A stretch of DNA of 64,000 nt from an uncultured Clostridium sp. (GTDB lineage: Bacteria > Bacillota > Clostridia > Lachnospirales > Lachnospiraceae): positions 62,001-126,000 of the forward strand of contig CANPMS010000002.1 in NCBI GenBank assembly GCA_947575275.1. The letters are read 5' to 3'. The notes beneath the pieces are model-generated. The model was given only the letters and a program-made list of their open reading frames with translations, had not been told where the DNA came from and ran no database searches. Each line of letters starts with the position of its first letter. Within the stretch, counting starts at the first letter, position 1. The position numbers and the translations under genes were made by a program. Positions 52,242 to 62,994 of this stretch are shown piece by piece.

Positions 52242-54140
52242 TCAGACAATTCGTTTAAATTTCTTTTCCAGTTCATATTTACTCATAGAAATGATAGTCG
52301 GTCTGCCATGGGGGCAGGTGTAAGGATTCTCCAGCTCCAAGAGACGGTCAATCAGGCTGTCCGCCTCCGCGGCGCTCAGATGATGATTCCCCTTTACCGC
52401 CGCTTTGCAGGACATAGATGCCGCCTTCTCGTAGATAAGCTGTGCTCTGCCCGCCTGTATATCATCTGACAGACCGTCCAGCATTTCCATCAAAAGCTCC
52501 TTCTTTGCAATCGAAAACAAGTTATCTGGAACACCTCGGATCGCATACTCCCTGCCTCCAAAATGCTCAATCTCAAACCCAATATCGGTAAACACTCCAA
52601 GATACTTTTTCAACATAAGCTCCTCACGGCTGCCTAAAGTCAGGATAATCGGAGGATTGACCTGCTGGCAGGTATACTGTCTCGTCTTTAAGGACTCCAT
52701 TGTCTGCTCATAAAGAACCTTTTCATGAGCAGCATGCTGGTCAATGATATAAAGCTGTTCGTTGAATTCCACCAGCCAGTAGGTGTCAAAAAGCTGACCA
52801 ATCAGTTTGTGACGACTGCGCGCCTTCGGCTCTAAAAGTTTTTCCGAAAAAAGCTCCAGCTGTTCATCCGGCATTTTACTGCCCACCCCATAGACGTTTG
52901 TCTCCTCTTTTAAGGACTGAGGCTGAGGAAGCGAAGTTTCTGCATGATGATATTCCGACTTTGCAGAGGACTTCTGTTTTGCCGAAGGTGAAGGCAATTC
53001 CGGCCGGGGAGTCTCCCCCTCTTGAAGCTGTCTCGTTCTATTTGTCTCAAAAGGCTCGGGAATCGGTATTCTGCGCTCTTGAATCTGCTTCTTTACCGCT
53101 GCTTCCTCCTCACGTCTTTTCTTCTCATCAAGAGAAACCTCAGGGATCAGCTCCCTGCTCTTTAGCGCATCTGCAAGAGTATCCCGTACCATACAAAATA
53201 CGGTCTCCCCATCCCGAAATCTCAGCTCCATCTTTGTGGGATGCACGTTCACATCAAGAAATTCAGGCTCGATGGTAAAGTGAAGCAGGGTAAAAGGATA
53301 TTTGTGCTGCATCATAAAAGGCTTGTACGCCTCCTCAATAGCCTTATTAATGATGCCGCTCTTGACATATCTGCCATTAATAAAATAATTCTCAAAATTC
53401 CGGTTGCTTCTGGCAATCACAGGCTTTCCGATAAAGCCGGTGACGGAAACTTCCTCCTTCCGGCACTCCACCGGCAGCAGGTTCCCTGTAATTTCCCTTC
53501 CATATACTGTGTAAATAATATCCTTTAAATTATGATTTCCAGAGGTATGCAGCTTGTTCTGATTATTTTGGATAAAACGAATTGAAATTTCCGGATGGGA
53601 GAGAGCAATCTTCTCAACCAAATCCGCCACATGGGACCCTTCCGTTGCGGCAGTCTTTAAAAACTTTCTTCGCACGGGAGTATTAAAAAAAAGATTTCTC
53701 ACAATAAAGGTGGTGCCATCCGGCGCACCAATCTCCTCAAGCCCCTTTTCCTCCCCGCCCTCAATCTGGTAACGGCTTCCCGTCAGAGAGCGGGAAGTTT
53801 TCGTAATAACTTCAACCTGCGCCACTGCTGCGATGCTTGAGAGCGCCTCACCGCGAAAACCCAAAGAGGATACCGTAAATAAATCCTCCACCGATTTAAT
53901 TTTACTAGTGGAATGGCGCAGAAAGGCAAGGGGCAGCTCCTCTTTCGGAATGCCGCATCCATTGTCCGTTACACGGATAAAGGCAATTCCGCCATCACGA
54001 ATTTCCACCGTGATGGCGGTTGCCTTAGCGTCAATAGCATTTTCCAGAAGCTCTTTTACAACAGAGGCGGGGCGTTCAATCACCTCGCCGGCGGCAATCT
54101 TATTAATCGTCCCCTGATCCAACACCTGAATATTTGACAT
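52242..54140 (-). CDS. mutL: DNA mismatch repair protein MutL
   Basis: A 632-residue GHKL ATPase that couples MutS recognition to strand removal. N-terminal ATPase motifs are NAIDAKAT, DNGCGIPKEEL and GFRGEALSSIA; a poorly conserved linker spans about 335-445. The C-terminal domain keeps the endonuclease motif DQHAAHEKVLYE (DQHAx2Ex4E), so it should be a nicking MutL, as expected where no MutH exists. It ends directly at miaA. Confidence 0.97.
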   Translation of the reverse strand: MSNIQVLDQGTINKIAAGEVIERPASVVKELLENAIDAKATAITVEIRDGGIAFIRVTDNGCGIPKEELPLAFLRHSTSKIKSVEDLFTVSSLGFRGEALSSIAAVAQVEVITKTSRSLTGSRYQIEGGEEKGLEEIGAPDGTTFIVRNLFFNTPVRRKFLKTAATEGSHVADLVEKIALSHPEISIRFIQNNQNKLHTSGNHNLKDIIYTVYGREITGNLLPVECRKEEVSVTGFIGKPVIARSNRNFENYFINGRYVKSGIINKAIEEAYKPFMMQHKYPFTLLHFTIEPEFLDVNVHPTKMELRFRDGETVFCMVRDTLADALKSRELIPEVSLDEKKRREEEAAVKKQIQERRIPIPEPFETNRTRQLQEGETPRPELPSPSAKQKSSAKSEYHHAETSLPQPQSLKEETNVYGVGSKMPDEQLELFSEKLLEPKARSRHKLIGQLFDTYWLVEFNEQLYIIDQHAAHEKVLYEQTMESLKTRQYTCQQVNPPIILTLGSREELMLKKYLGVFTDIGFEIEHFGGREYAIRGVPDNLFSIAKKELLMEMLDGLSDDIQAGRAQLIYEKAASMSCKAAVKGNHHLSAAEADSLIDRLLELENPYTCPHGRPTIISMSKYELEKKFKRIV

Positions 54141-54158
54141 GATGAATTTCCTCTCTCC

Positions 54159-56831
54159 TTATCTATCCTCTGAATCCCCGCTCCAGCGGTTTTTCAGCTT
54201 AGTCTGCAATCGATACAGAGTATTAAGGGCATCAATCGGTGTCATACTTCCTAATTCCATTTCCTTAATCTCATCGATAATATCATCCTCCCTCACTGTG
54301 TCAAACAGAGTCAGTTGAGTAAGCTCCACATCATCGGGCTTGGGAACCGGCTTATGGCTCGGTACGGCAGCGCCGCTCTCAGCAATCTCACGGGCTCGCG
54401 TAGCAAGATCCGTGGCAATAAGCTGCTGAACCAGCTCCTTTGCCCTGCTGATAACGGAATCAGGCACACCAGCCAGCTTTGCCACTTGGATACCGTAACT
54501 TTTATCGGCTCCGCCCTTTATGATTTTTCTTAAGAATACAATATCATCTCCCTGTTCCTTAACAGCAATACAGTAATTATTAACACCGCTCATAATCGCC
54601 TCAAGCTCCGTCAGCTCATGGTAGTGGGTGGCAAACAAGGTCTTTGCCCCCAAAAGCTTAGTGCTGCTGACATGCTCCACCACCGCCCAGGCTATGGAAA
54701 GACCGTCGAATGTGCTGGTTCCGCGCCCGATTTCATCCAGAATCAGCAGGCTGTTTTTCGTAGCATTTCGCAGAATATTTGCCACCTCTGTCATCTCTAC
54801 CATAAAGGTACTCTGTCCGCTGGCCAGATCATCTGAGGCGCCTACCCGGGTAAAAATCCTGTCACAAATCCCGATATTCGCCTGATCCGCCGGAACAAAG
54901 CTGCCAATCTGCGCCATTAGAACAATCAGGGCAGTCTGGCGCATATAGGTGGATTTTCCTGCCATATTCGGTCCGGTGATAATAGAAATCCTGTTTTTTC
55001 CGTTATCCAGACAGGTATCATTTGCCACAAACATATCATTGTGCAGCATTTTTTCCACCACAGGGTGGCGACCGCCTTTTATCTGGATTACACCCTTCTC
55101 GTTAATAGATGGCTTTACATAGTTGCTCTGGGTTGCTACTGTGGACAGGGACACATACACATCCAGGGTCGCAATCGCGTGGGCAGTTCTTTGAATCCGC
55201 ACTACCTCAGCAGCAATCGTATCACGGATCTGGCAGAACAATTCATATTCAATGGAGAACAGCTTGTCCTCAGCTCCCAGAATCAAATCTTCCAGGTTCT
55301 TCAGCTCATCGGTGGTGTAGCGCTCCGCGTTGGTCAAGGTCTGTTTCCGAATAAAGTAATCCGGAACCAAGTCCTTATAGGAGTTGCTCACCTCAAAATA
55401 ATACCCGAATACTTTATTAAATTTCACTTTGAGATTTTTAATGCCTGTCTTCTCCCGCTCCCTGGCCTCCAGCTCTGCCAGCCAGCTTTTCCCCTCAGTC
55501 TTCGCGTGGCGGAGGCGATCTGCCTCCTCATTGTATCCCTCTTTTATAATCCCGCCATCACGCACTGCAATGGGAGGTTCCTCCACAATCGCACGGGCAA
55601 TCAGCTCATCCAAATCCTCCAGTGAATCCAGCTCTTCCTCCAGCTTTTTCAAATTCTTGCTGGTAAACTCCTGAAGCAGTTTTTTAATGTGGGGAGCCAT
55701 GGCAATCGAATTGCGAAAGGCCAGCAAATCTCTGGGATTGGCAGTTTTATAGCTGATGCGTCCAATCAGACGCTCCAGGTCATAGACAGGATTTAAGTAC
55801 TCTCCCAGCTCCTCCCGGCTGATATAATTTAAGTTCAGCTCCTCAATCACCTGCTGGCGGTCTAAAATCTCCTGCTGATAAATGAGGGGCTGCTCAATCC
55901 AGGTACGAAGAAGCCTTGCCCCCATTGCGGTCCTGGTCTTATCAAGCACCCATAACAGGCTTCCCCGCTTCTGTTTTTCCCGCATGGTCTCCAAAAGCTC
56001 CAAATTCCGTCTTGTGGAGGAGTCCAAAACCATATAATTGCCGGTGAAATACGGTACAATGGCAGTCAGATGATTCAGGGTGCTCTTCTGCGTCTCATAC
56101 AGATATTGGAGGACAGCGCCCGCCGCAATCATCCCGCAGTCATAATCGCCAATCCCCAGCCCATCCAGATTTCCCACCTTAAAATGTCCCTTTAAAATCT
56201 GTTGGCAGCTCTCCTCCTGGAAAAATCGGGAATCAAGAGAAGACAATGAAAAATGATAGCGGTCTTTTAATTCCTCCAGGCTGATGCTGGACATGGAAAA
56301 CGCGTCGTTGCATATAATTTCCGCAGGTGAAAATCTGTTAATCTCATCATAGAGCGAGCGATCCGTAGCCACCTCTGTCACCAGAAAACTGCCCGTAGTA
56401 ATATCTACAACTGACACTCCCATCTTATCTTTCAAATAGACGATTCCCATCAAATAGTTGTTCTTCGTCTCATCCAAAGCCTGGGCGCTGGTAATGGTTC
56501 CCGGCGTCACCACCCGGATTACCTCACGCTTTACCAGACCCTTCCCCTGCTTCTGTCCCTCCATCTGTTCGGCAATCGCCACCTTATAGCCCTTCTGAAC
56601 CAGACGGCTTAAGTAGCTGTCCACAGAATGGTAGGGAACGCCGCACATAGGCGCCCGCTCCTTCAGTCCGCACTCCTTTCCGGTCAATGTGATCTCCAGC
56701 TCCTTTGATGCAGTCAGGGCGTCATCAAAGAACATCTCATAGAAATCTCCCAGACGGTAAAATAAAATGCAGTCACTGTACTGTTTTTTTGTCTCCATGT
56801 ATTGTGCCATCATCGGTGATAATCCGGCCAC
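54159..56831 (-). CDS. mutS: DNA mismatch repair protein MutS
   Basis: An 890-residue mismatch sensor. The mismatch-binding Phe-x-Glu is in FYRLGDFYEMFFDDA near the N-terminus; the ATPase has Walker A GPNMAGKST, Walker B LLILDEIGRGTSTFDG and the signature ASDDLASGQSTFMVEM. A beta-clamp/dimer tail ends the protein. The frame opens at GTG 56840 but AAGGAG directly abuts it, so GTG 56831, 9 bases away, is the better start. It follows miaB closely. Confidence 0.97.
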   Translation of the reverse strand: MAGLSPMMAQYMETKKQYSDCILFYRLGDFYEMFFDDALTASKELEITLTGKECGLKERAPMCGVPYHSVDSYLSRLVQKGYKVAIAEQMEGQKQGKGLVKREVIRVVTPGTITSAQALDETKNNYLMGIVYLKDKMGVSVVDITTGSFLVTEVATDRSLYDEINRFSPAEIICNDAFSMSSISLEELKDRYHFSLSSLDSRFFQEESCQQILKGHFKVGNLDGLGIGDYDCGMIAAGAVLQYLYETQKSTLNHLTAIVPYFTGNYMVLDSSTRRNLELLETMREKQKRGSLLWVLDKTRTAMGARLLRTWIEQPLIYQQEILDRQQVIEELNLNYISREELGEYLNPVYDLERLIGRISYKTANPRDLLAFRNSIAMAPHIKKLLQEFTSKNLKKLEEELDSLEDLDELIARAIVEEPPIAVRDGGIIKEGYNEEADRLRHAKTEGKSWLAELEAREREKTGIKNLKVKFNKVFGYYFEVSNSYKDLVPDYFIRKQTLTNAERYTTDELKNLEDLILGAEDKLFSIEYELFCQIRDTIAAEVVRIQRTAHAIATLDVYVSLSTVATQSNYVKPSINEKGVIQIKGGRHPVVEKMLHNDMFVANDTCLDNGKNRISIITGPNMAGKSTYMRQTALIVLMAQIGSFVPADQANIGICDRIFTRVGASDDLASGQSTFMVEMTEVANILRNATKNSLLILDEIGRGTSTFDGLSIAWAVVEHVSSTKLLGAKTLFATHYHELTELEAIMSGVNNYCIAVKEQGDDIVFLRKIIKGGADKSYGIQVAKLAGVPDSVISRAKELVQQLIATDLATRAREIAESGAAVPSHKPVPKPDDVELTQLTLFDTVREDDIIDEIKEMELGSMTPIDALNTLYRLQTKLKNRWSGDSEDR

Positions 56832-56843
56832 GTCTATCACTCC

Positions 56844-58307
56844 TTATCCTATCGTATCCACCTTGTCGGGACAGGCAGTTTTTCCCATATAGTAAAATCC
56901 CTTTGCCTCTTCCAGATACACATCCACCAGCTTTCCAATCAACGACGCATCACCGGGAAAATGAACCATCGTATTATTTTCAAGCCGTCCGCTCACATCT
57001 CCTTCCTGATGGTCGTTCAGACACTCCACCAGCACCTTCTGCACAGTCCCGGCATCCCGTGTGCAGACCTGACCTGCAATATTTTGCACTTCCTTTAACA
57101 GCCGGTCAAACCGCTCTTTCACCACTGCCTCGGAAAGCTGCTCCATCTCAGCGGCGGGTGTTCCTGTACGCTTGGAGTAGATAAAGGTGAATGCACTGTC
57201 ATAGCGCACCTTTCTTACCACCTCTATGGTTTCCTGGAAATCTTCCTCCGTCTCTCCAGGAAAACCTACAATAATATCTGTGGTCAGCCCAATATCAGGA
57301 ATCCGGTTTCGCAGCTTATCCACCAGCGTCAGATAATCTTCTTTTGTGTAACACCGGTTCATCATTCTAAGAACACGACTGCTGCCTGACTGCAGAGGAA
57401 GATGCAGATGGCGGCATACCTTTTCGCAGGATGCCATAACTTCAATCAGTTCGTCAGACAAATCCTTCGGGTGAGACGTCATAAAACGGATTCGCTCAAT
57501 ACCCTCAATCTCATTTACCTGCTTAAGAAGCTGTGCAAAGGTAATCGGGCGCTCCAGATTTTTTCCGTAGGAATTTACATTCTGCCCCAGAAGCATCACC
57601 TCCACCACACCGTCTGCAGCAAGACGCCGAATTTCCCCAAGAATATCCTCCGGCTTGCGGCTGCGCTCCCGCCCGCGCACATAAGGAACAATACAATAAC
57701 TGCACAAGTTATTGCATCCAAACATAATATTAACCCCGGATTTAAAGGGGTACTTGCGCTCCACAGGAAGATCCTCCACAATTTCCCTGGCGCTCTCCCA
57801 CACATCGATCACCATACCGCTCCCGGTCATACGAATGTAAAGCAGCTCAGCCAGCTTAAAGATATTGTGCGTTCCAAATACAATGTCCACAAAAGGATAG
57901 CTTTTACGAATACGCTGAACCACCTCTTTCTCCTGCATCATACATCCACAGAGGGAAATTATCATATCAGAATTTTTCTTCTTCAGGCTCTTGAGACGCC
58001 CAAGATGCCCGTACACTTTCTGATTGGCGTTATCACGGACGGTACATGTATTATAGAGGACAAAGTCCGCCTCCTCCGAATCCGTCTCCACAAAACCAAT
58101 CTGCTCCAAAATGCCCAGAAGCTTTTCCGAGTCCCTGGCATTCATCTGACACCCGAAGGTGTGAATCATACAGGTAAGCGGCCTGCCTTTTTCTGCAGAA
58201 CGCTGCGCTGCCAGCTTTTTCATCTGTTCCATAAAGTATATCTGCCTTTCCGGCTCCCGCTCTGGTATCAATCCGGCAAGGCAGTATTCTATGTTTTGAT
58301 CCATCAT
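56844..58307 (-). CDS. miaB: tRNA methylthiotransferase MiaB
   Basis: A 487-residue radical SAM enzyme making ms2i6A37 in tRNA from the MiaA product. The N-terminal UPF0004 domain has the three auxiliary-cluster Cys (TFGCQMN, YNTCTVRD, SLCGCMM), the radical SAM motif is GCNNLCSYCIVPYVRG, and a C-terminal TRAM RNA-binding domain follows (about 415-480). An N-terminal extension of about 45 residues precedes the usual start. First gene of the operon. Confidence 0.96.
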   Translation of the reverse strand: MMDQNIEYCLAGLIPEREPERQIYFMEQMKKLAAQRSAEKGRPLTCMIHTFGCQMNARDSEKLLGILEQIGFVETDSEEADFVLYNTCTVRDNANQKVYGHLGRLKSLKKKNSDMIISLCGCMMQEKEVVQRIRKSYPFVDIVFGTHNIFKLAELLYIRMTGSGMVIDVWESAREIVEDLPVERKYPFKSGVNIMFGCNNLCSYCIVPYVRGRERSRKPEDILGEIRRLAADGVVEVMLLGQNVNSYGKNLERPITFAQLLKQVNEIEGIERIRFMTSHPKDLSDELIEVMASCEKVCRHLHLPLQSGSSRVLRMMNRCYTKEDYLTLVDKLRNRIPDIGLTTDIIVGFPGETEEDFQETIEVVRKVRYDSAFTFIYSKRTGTPAAEMEQLSEAVVKERFDRLLKEVQNIAGQVCTRDAGTVQKVLVECLNDHQEGDVSGRLENNTMVHFPGDASLIGKLVDVYLEEAKGFYYMGKTACPDKVDTIG

Positions 58308-58352
58308 TTATCTCCTAAATTTCCAGTTATTTCTACAAATGCCGACTTAACC

Positions 58353-58381
58353 ATTATAAACAGAAAAAAGTTAAAAATCAA
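58353..58381 (-). promoter_or_regulatory. Promoter of miaB-mutS-mutL-miaA-ynbB
   Basis: On the minus strand TTGATT (58376-58381), 17-base spacer, TATAAT (58353-58358), in the 88-base gap between proA and miaB. Confidence 0.85.
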
Positions 58382-58395
58382 CAAAAATCCAAATG

Positions 58396-60270
58396 CTACT
58401 GGCGTACCTGACCGCTTCCGTAGATGATATATTTTGTAGTAGTCAAAGCCTCCAGACCCATCGGGCCCCTGGCGTGAAGCTTCTGGGTACTAATGCCGAT
58501 TTCTGCGCCGAAACCAAACTCGTTTCCGTCCGTAAATCTGGTAGAAGCATTTACATACACCGCTGCTGCATCAATTTTATCCAGAAACTTCTGGGCATGG
58601 TCATAGTTACGGGTGATAATTGCCTCGGAATGACCAGTATTGTAACGATTAATATGTTGGATTGCCTCATCCAAAGAGTCCACAATTTTTAAGGACAGAA
58701 TATAATCCAAATACTCCGCTCCCCAGTCCTCCTCCGATGCCAGAGAAAACTCCGGCACTGCCAAACAGGCCCTCTGATCGGCACGAACCTCTACCTTCTT
58801 CTCCTTTAGGCGCTCCCAGAGAACCGGAAGGAAGCGATCTGCAATATCTTTGTGAACAACCAGGGATTCGCAGGCATTGCAAACCCCAATCCGCTGGGTT
58901 TTCGCATTCAAAATAATACCAAGCGCCATGTCAAAGTCTGCCGACTCGTCCACATAAATGTGACAATTTCCGGTTCCTGTCTCAATAACCGGTATGGTAC
59001 TATTCTCCACCACAGTGCGGATTAATCCGGCCCCGCCCCGTGGAATCAAAACATCCACATACCGGCTCAGACGCATAAATTCCCGGGTGGTCTCCCTGTC
59101 TGTGTCGGTGATAAGCTGAAGCGCATCCTCATTGATTCCTGCATCAGCCAGCCCTTTCTTAAGCCACCGGACAATCGAGCAATTTGAATCTATTGCATCA
59201 CTTCCCCCCTTTAAAATAACAGCATTTCCAGTCTTAAAGCACAGACCAAAGGCATCTGCCGTTACGTTTGGCCGCGCCTCATAGATGATACCTGCCACAC
59301 CAAGAGGAACACGCTTTTTCCCAATTAAAAGACCATTGGGACGCAGTTTCATAGATAGAACCTCACCCACAGGATCTTCTAACGCCGCCACCTCCAACAG
59401 TCCGTCAGCCATAGATTTTATTCGTTGGGGCGTCAGCCTCAAACGATCCAAAAGCGCCTGACTCATACCATTTTTCTCCGCGCGGGAAAGATCCCTGACA
59501 TTGGCGGCAAGAATATCGCTCTCACCATCCAAAAGCGCCTGAGCTGCTTTTTTTAATCCCTCATTCTTTTTCGTCACTCCAAGACTGCTCAAACATACTG
59601 CCGCCTCTTTGGCCCGTCTGCCAAGCTCTTCTAAAACCATTTCTATCCACCTAGTCCTTTCCGTTGCGCAGTTTTTAGTAACTATCATCTCATCACCAGT
59701 TACAATCAGATCAACAGGGCAGTCGTGCGCTTCAAGGGGAAGCTGCTCCACAACCTGGAACGGGTATGCGGCTGCAATCTTAAGATGGCTCGGGTTAGCT
59801 TCAAAAAAACGATCATAAAATCCTCCCCCATATCCCAGGCGCCCTCCGGCTCGGGTAAATGCCGTCCCGGGCACAATTACCGCAGCATCCGGAATATCTA
59901 TCTGGGCACAGCCCGGTTTTGGCTCTAAAATCCCCCGGCTTCCTTTCTCCAAATCAGCCTTACCTTCTACTTGATAGAACCGAATCTCACCATTCAAAAT
60001 GCGGGGCGCAGCCACAAGAAAGCCCCTAAGCCAGAGTTCTTCCATGAAAGCGTATGTATCTACCTCGCCGCCGAAAGAAGCATAAACAAAGACTGCCGGT
60101 GCACTTGCCTTTCTTCTCTCACGGCGCCAGAACTCAACAAGAGAAAGAAGCTGGAATCGAATTGCCTGATCCATTCTATGCTTCTCCGGTTGTGAAAGCC
60201 CCACACGGCGGGCTTTCATCTGTCTGCGGATTTCATGTTTTCCCTCCTGCTGCTCCTTAAACTCTTTCAT
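58396..60270 (-). CDS. proA: Fusion of 5-formyltetrahydrofolate cyclo-ligase and ProA
   Basis: A 624-residue protein. Residues 1 to about 195 are 5-formyltetrahydrofolate cyclo-ligase ([32 protein letters not shown], ending CPVDLIVT), which returns 5-formyl-THF to the folate pool. From Met211 (59640) a complete 414-residue glutamate-5-semialdehyde dehydrogenase/gamma-glutamyl phosphate reductase follows ([44 protein letters not shown] with the catalytic Cys, [11 protein letters not shown]). There is no stop between the two. AGGTGG 6 bases before codon 211 could still start ProA alone. proB lies upstream in the same unit. Confidence 0.88.
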   Translation of the reverse strand: MKEFKEQQEGKHEIRRQMKARRVGLSQPEKHRMDQAIRFQLLSLVEFWRRERRKASAPAVFVYASFGGEVDTYAFMEELWLRGFLVAAPRILNGEIRFYQVEGKADLEKGSRGILEPKPGCAQIDIPDAAVIVPGTAFTRAGGRLGYGGGFYDRFFEANPSHLKIAAAYPFQVVEQLPLEAHDCPVDLIVTGDEMIVTKNCATERTRWIEMVLEELGRRAKEAAVCLSSLGVTKKNEGLKKAAQALLDGESDILAANVRDLSRAEKNGMSQALLDRLRLTPQRIKSMADGLLEVAALEDPVGEVLSMKLRPNGLLIGKKRVPLGVAGIIYEARPNVTADAFGLCFKTGNAVILKGGSDAIDSNCSIVRWLKKGLADAGINEDALQLITDTDRETTREFMRLSRYVDVLIPRGGAGLIRTVVENSTIPVIETGTGNCHIYVDESADFDMALGIILNAKTQRIGVCNACESLVVHKDIADRFLPVLWERLKEKKVEVRADQRACLAVPEFSLASEEDWGAEYLDYILSLKIVDSLDEAIQHINRYNTGHSEAIITRNYDHAQKFLDKIDAAAVYVNASTRFTDGNEFGFGAEIGISTQKLHARGPMGLEALTTTKYIIYGSGQVRQ

Positions 60271-60271
60271 G

Positions 60272-60499
60272 CTATGACTGTTCCTCTTTGATTTTACCGA
60301 ATTTCTCTCCTAAATCCGTAATACTCCCATCCTTCTCACGTATGGAAATATGATTTAAATTTGCACGCATATTGGTGCGGATTGCTGCAATATATTCCTT
60401 TCGCAGCGCTGCCTGCTCCTCCTTTTCCTCCTCGGTAAGCCCCACTGACTGAGATTTGTGATACAGGGCGTTGATCCGGTCAATTTTACTCTGCTCCAT
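60272..60499 (-). CDS. DUF896 protein (YnzC family)
   Basis: A 75-residue helical protein, family DUF896: [21 protein letters not shown] and [11 protein letters not shown] form the helical hairpin. Function unknown; in Bacillus members are SOS- or stress-linked, which here is not supported by a visible LexA box. AGGAGGAG precedes the ATG. It lies between proB and the proA fusion, one base from the latter. Confidence 0.9.
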   Translation of the reverse strand: MEQSKIDRINALYHKSQSVGLTEEEKEEQAALRKEYIAAIRTNMRANLNHISIREKDGSITDLGEKFGKIKEEQS

Positions 60500-60509
60500 C
60501 CTGCTCCTC

Positions 60510-61355
60510 CTAATATTTGGTATTAATATAATCCATCAAATCAAAATTGCGATTTACATGTGCCAGAAACAGCGTACCCTTTTCCTCCCCTGCAATCAGT
60601 TCATGGATAATCTGTACATCCTCCCCATTGGCAATAATCATGTCGGAACCGCTGTCCGTGGCAATCTGTGCGGCAGCCAGCTTCGCCGCCATGCCTCCGG
60701 TTCCAAAATCCGTTCCTGTGTCCTTCCCCATAGAGAGAAGTTCCGGCGTAATTTCCCGCACAAGGCTGATAAACTTGGCGCCAGAAGCCTTCCTGGGGTC
60801 ATCCGTGTACAGCCCGTCAATGTCCGAGAGCAGAATCAGCAGATCCGCCCCAATAAGAGCCGCTACAATTGCAGAAAGCCGGTCATTATCACCAAACTGG
60901 ATTTCATGGGTCGATATGGTATCGTTCTCATTGACCACAGGTACCGCGCCTAAACTCAAAAGTTCTTCAAAGGTATTCTGTGCATTATAGCGGGACGAAT
61001 CGTTTGTCATAGTATCCTTGGTGAGGAGAATCTGTGCCGCCACACAGTTGTATTCCGCAAAGAGCTTCTGATATACCATCATCAGACGCGCCTGTCCCAC
61101 TGCTGCATAAGCCTGTTTCTCAGAGATGGTATCCGGGCGTTTCTGCCCGCCTAACGCCTGTCTGCCGGCGGCAATCGCTCCGGAGGACACAAGAACAACA
61201 TCTCTGCCCTTTCCCTTTAAATCACAGATAATCCGTGCCAGTCGCTCAATCTTTAAAAGATTCAAATCTCCTGTCTCCGGGTGAGTAAGGGACGAGGAGC
61301 CAATTTTAATTACAATTCTCTTTTTTTCTTTTAATGTGCTTCTCTCTTCTGTCAA
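60510..61355 (-). CDS. proB: Glutamate 5-kinase ProB, without PUA domain
   Basis: A 281-residue amino-acid kinase that phosphorylates glutamate at the start of proline synthesis, feeding ProA. RIVIKIGSSSL, VSSGAIAAGRQAL, NENDTIST, FGDNDRLSAIVAA and DIDGLYTDDPR are all present. The C-terminal PUA domain of longer ProB forms is absent. TTG at 61355 is 8 bases after GGGAGG; the frame is open to 61421, within the upstream gene, without a ribosome site. Confidence 0.94.
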   Translation of the reverse strand: MTEERSTLKEKKRIVIKIGSSSLTHPETGDLNLLKIERLARIICDLKGKGRDVVLVSSGAIAAGRQALGGQKRPDTISEKQAYAAVGQARLMMVYQKLFAEYNCVAAQILLTKDTMTNDSSRYNAQNTFEELLSLGAVPVVNENDTISTHEIQFGDNDRLSAIVAALIGADLLILLSDIDGLYTDDPRKASGAKFISLVREITPELLSMGKDTGTDFGTGGMAAKLAAAQIATDSGSDMIIANGEDVQIIHELIAGEEKGTLFLAHVNRNFDLMDYINTKY

Positions 61356-61392
61356 TCGTATAACCTCCCGGACATTCTCATTTATCCCTTTT

Positions 61393-62994
61393 CTATCTAA
61401 GGGGCTTAAACCTGCATGCAATCGCCTCTGCCACCTTTATGCCATCCATGGCTGCAGAGGTGATTCCTCCTGCGTAACCGGCCCCCTCACCACATGGGTA
61501 CAGACCACATATCTCGCTCTCAAGCGTCTCATTTCGCCAGATACGCACCGGAGAGGAGGTTCTGCTTTCAATCCCTGCAAGAATGGAATCCGGCCGATCA
61601 AAGCCATGAATCATCCTACCAAAATTCCCCATGGCCTCCATAAGCGCCATGTTCAAGCTTTCCGGCATCAGCGAGCGTACATCCCCAAACTCCCAGCGCC
61701 CACATATCTGCGGTTCCACATCACCCGCTTCTTTGGAAATCCTCTTATCACAATAATCCTTATAGAGCTGAAGCGGAATTTTTCCATCTGCCGCCTTAAA
61801 AGCACGCTCCTCCAGCCGACGCTGAAATGCAATGCCCCCAAGAGGCCCTGCGTCTGGAAAGTCCTTTGGCGTCACTGTCACAATCAGCGCACTATTGGCG
61901 TTCTCCCCTGCGCGGGCATGATAGCTCATTCCGTTGACTGCCAGTTTTCCGGCTTCCGACGAGGAGTCCACCACATAGCCTCCCGGACACATGCAAAAGG
62001 AGTAAACTCCTCTTCCCTCCGCTGTCTGGCAGGTAAGCTTATAGCTTGCCGCCCCCAGCTTCTTTGATTCTGTCCTGCCATACTGGGAAAGGTCAATTAA
62101 CCGCTGAGGGTGCTGGATTCTCAAACCCACGGCAAATGATTTGGGATCCATAGGGACGCCGTGTTGCAGCAGCATCTCAAACGTGTCACGGGCACTATGT
62201 CCCACAGCCAGCACCAGGGTCTGAGTGCTTATTACTTCCTCCCCTCTGTCTGACTTTACCAGAACGCCGCAGACGTTTCCATTCTCAATCCGAATATCTG
62301 TCATCTGGCTTCCAAACCGTACACTTCCTCCCAGCCGTTCAATCTCCTGCCGCATGGATTTTACAATTTCCGCCAGTACATCTGTCCCCACATGAGGCTT
62401 GCTGTCATAAAGAATCCCGGCATCAGCTCCAAACTCGTGAAACAGCTCCAGCACCAGGGTATTTCTCATATACGTATCCTTCACTAACGTATTCAGCTTG
62501 CCGTCAGAGAAGGTTCCTGCACCGCCCTCACCAAACTGGACATTGGAGCGTGGATTCAACGTTCCATCCTTCCAAAAGCGATCCACTTGTTGGCGGCGTT
62601 TGTCCACATTGTCTCCCTGCTCCAAAAGCACCGGGCAATATCCATTACGGGCAAGCATCAGTCCGCAGAACAGCCCGGCAGGACCGGTTCCCACAATCAC
62701 CGGAGGATTTTTAAGAACTTGCTGTCCAGGCACGGGAAAACGGTATCTCTCATCCCTGACACTGGAAATCTGTGGACTTTTCACCTTATGTAGCACTGCA
62801 GATTCTCGGGTGAGCGTTACATCCACAGTATAACTATAATACAGATCAGGTTTCTTTCTGGCATCCAGTGACCGTCTGCGGATTTTAAAATCCCGAATTT
62901 CCTCCGGGGTGATTTTCAAAAGCCTTGCTGCTTTCTTTAAAATTGCTTCCGGTTCATGATCCACCGGAAGCTTCAACTGATTAATTCGTATCAT
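61393..62994 (-). CDS. FAD-dependent oxidoreductase, COG2509 type
   Basis: A 533-residue flavoprotein of the uncharacterised COG2509 family. A ferredoxin-like N-terminal domain (about 1-85) precedes the FAD-binding VIVGTGPAGLFCGLMLARNG and FGEGGAGTFSDGKLNT; LYPCGEGAGYAGGITSAAMDGI is the C-terminal FAD contact. Substrate unknown. Its ATG overlaps the stop of the upstream oxidoreductase (ATGA), so the two flavoproteins are coupled. It lies 37 bases before proB. Confidence 0.88.
   Translation of the reverse strand: MIRINQLKLPVDHEPEAILKKAARLLKITPEEIRDFKIRRRSLDARKKPDLYYSYTVDVTLTRESAVLHKVKSPQISSVRDERYRFPVPGQQVLKNPPVIVGTGPAGLFCGLMLARNGYCPVLLEQGDNVDKRRQQVDRFWKDGTLNPRSNVQFGEGGAGTFSDGKLNTLVKDTYMRNTLVLELFHEFGADAGILYDSKPHVGTDVLAEIVKSMRQEIERLGGSVRFGSQMTDIRIENGNVCGVLVKSDRGEEVISTQTLVLAVGHSARDTFEMLLQHGVPMDPKSFAVGLRIQHPQRLIDLSQYGRTESKKLGAASYKLTCQTAEGRGVYSFCMCPGGYVVDSSSEAGKLAVNGMSYHARAGENANSALIVTVTPKDFPDAGPLGGIAFQRRLEERAFKAADGKIPLQLYKDYCDKRISKEAGDVEPQICGRWEFGDVRSLMPESLNMALMEAMGNFGRMIHGFDRPDSILAGIESRTSSPVRIWRNETLESEICGLYPCGEGAGYAGGITSAAMDGIKVAEAIACRFKPLR

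Noticed and set aside
57402..58427. Long 341-residue plus-strand frame opposite miaB
   Set aside because: It is antisense to a fully convincing miaB, has no ribosome site and no family resemblance; it arises from codon bias on the other strand.
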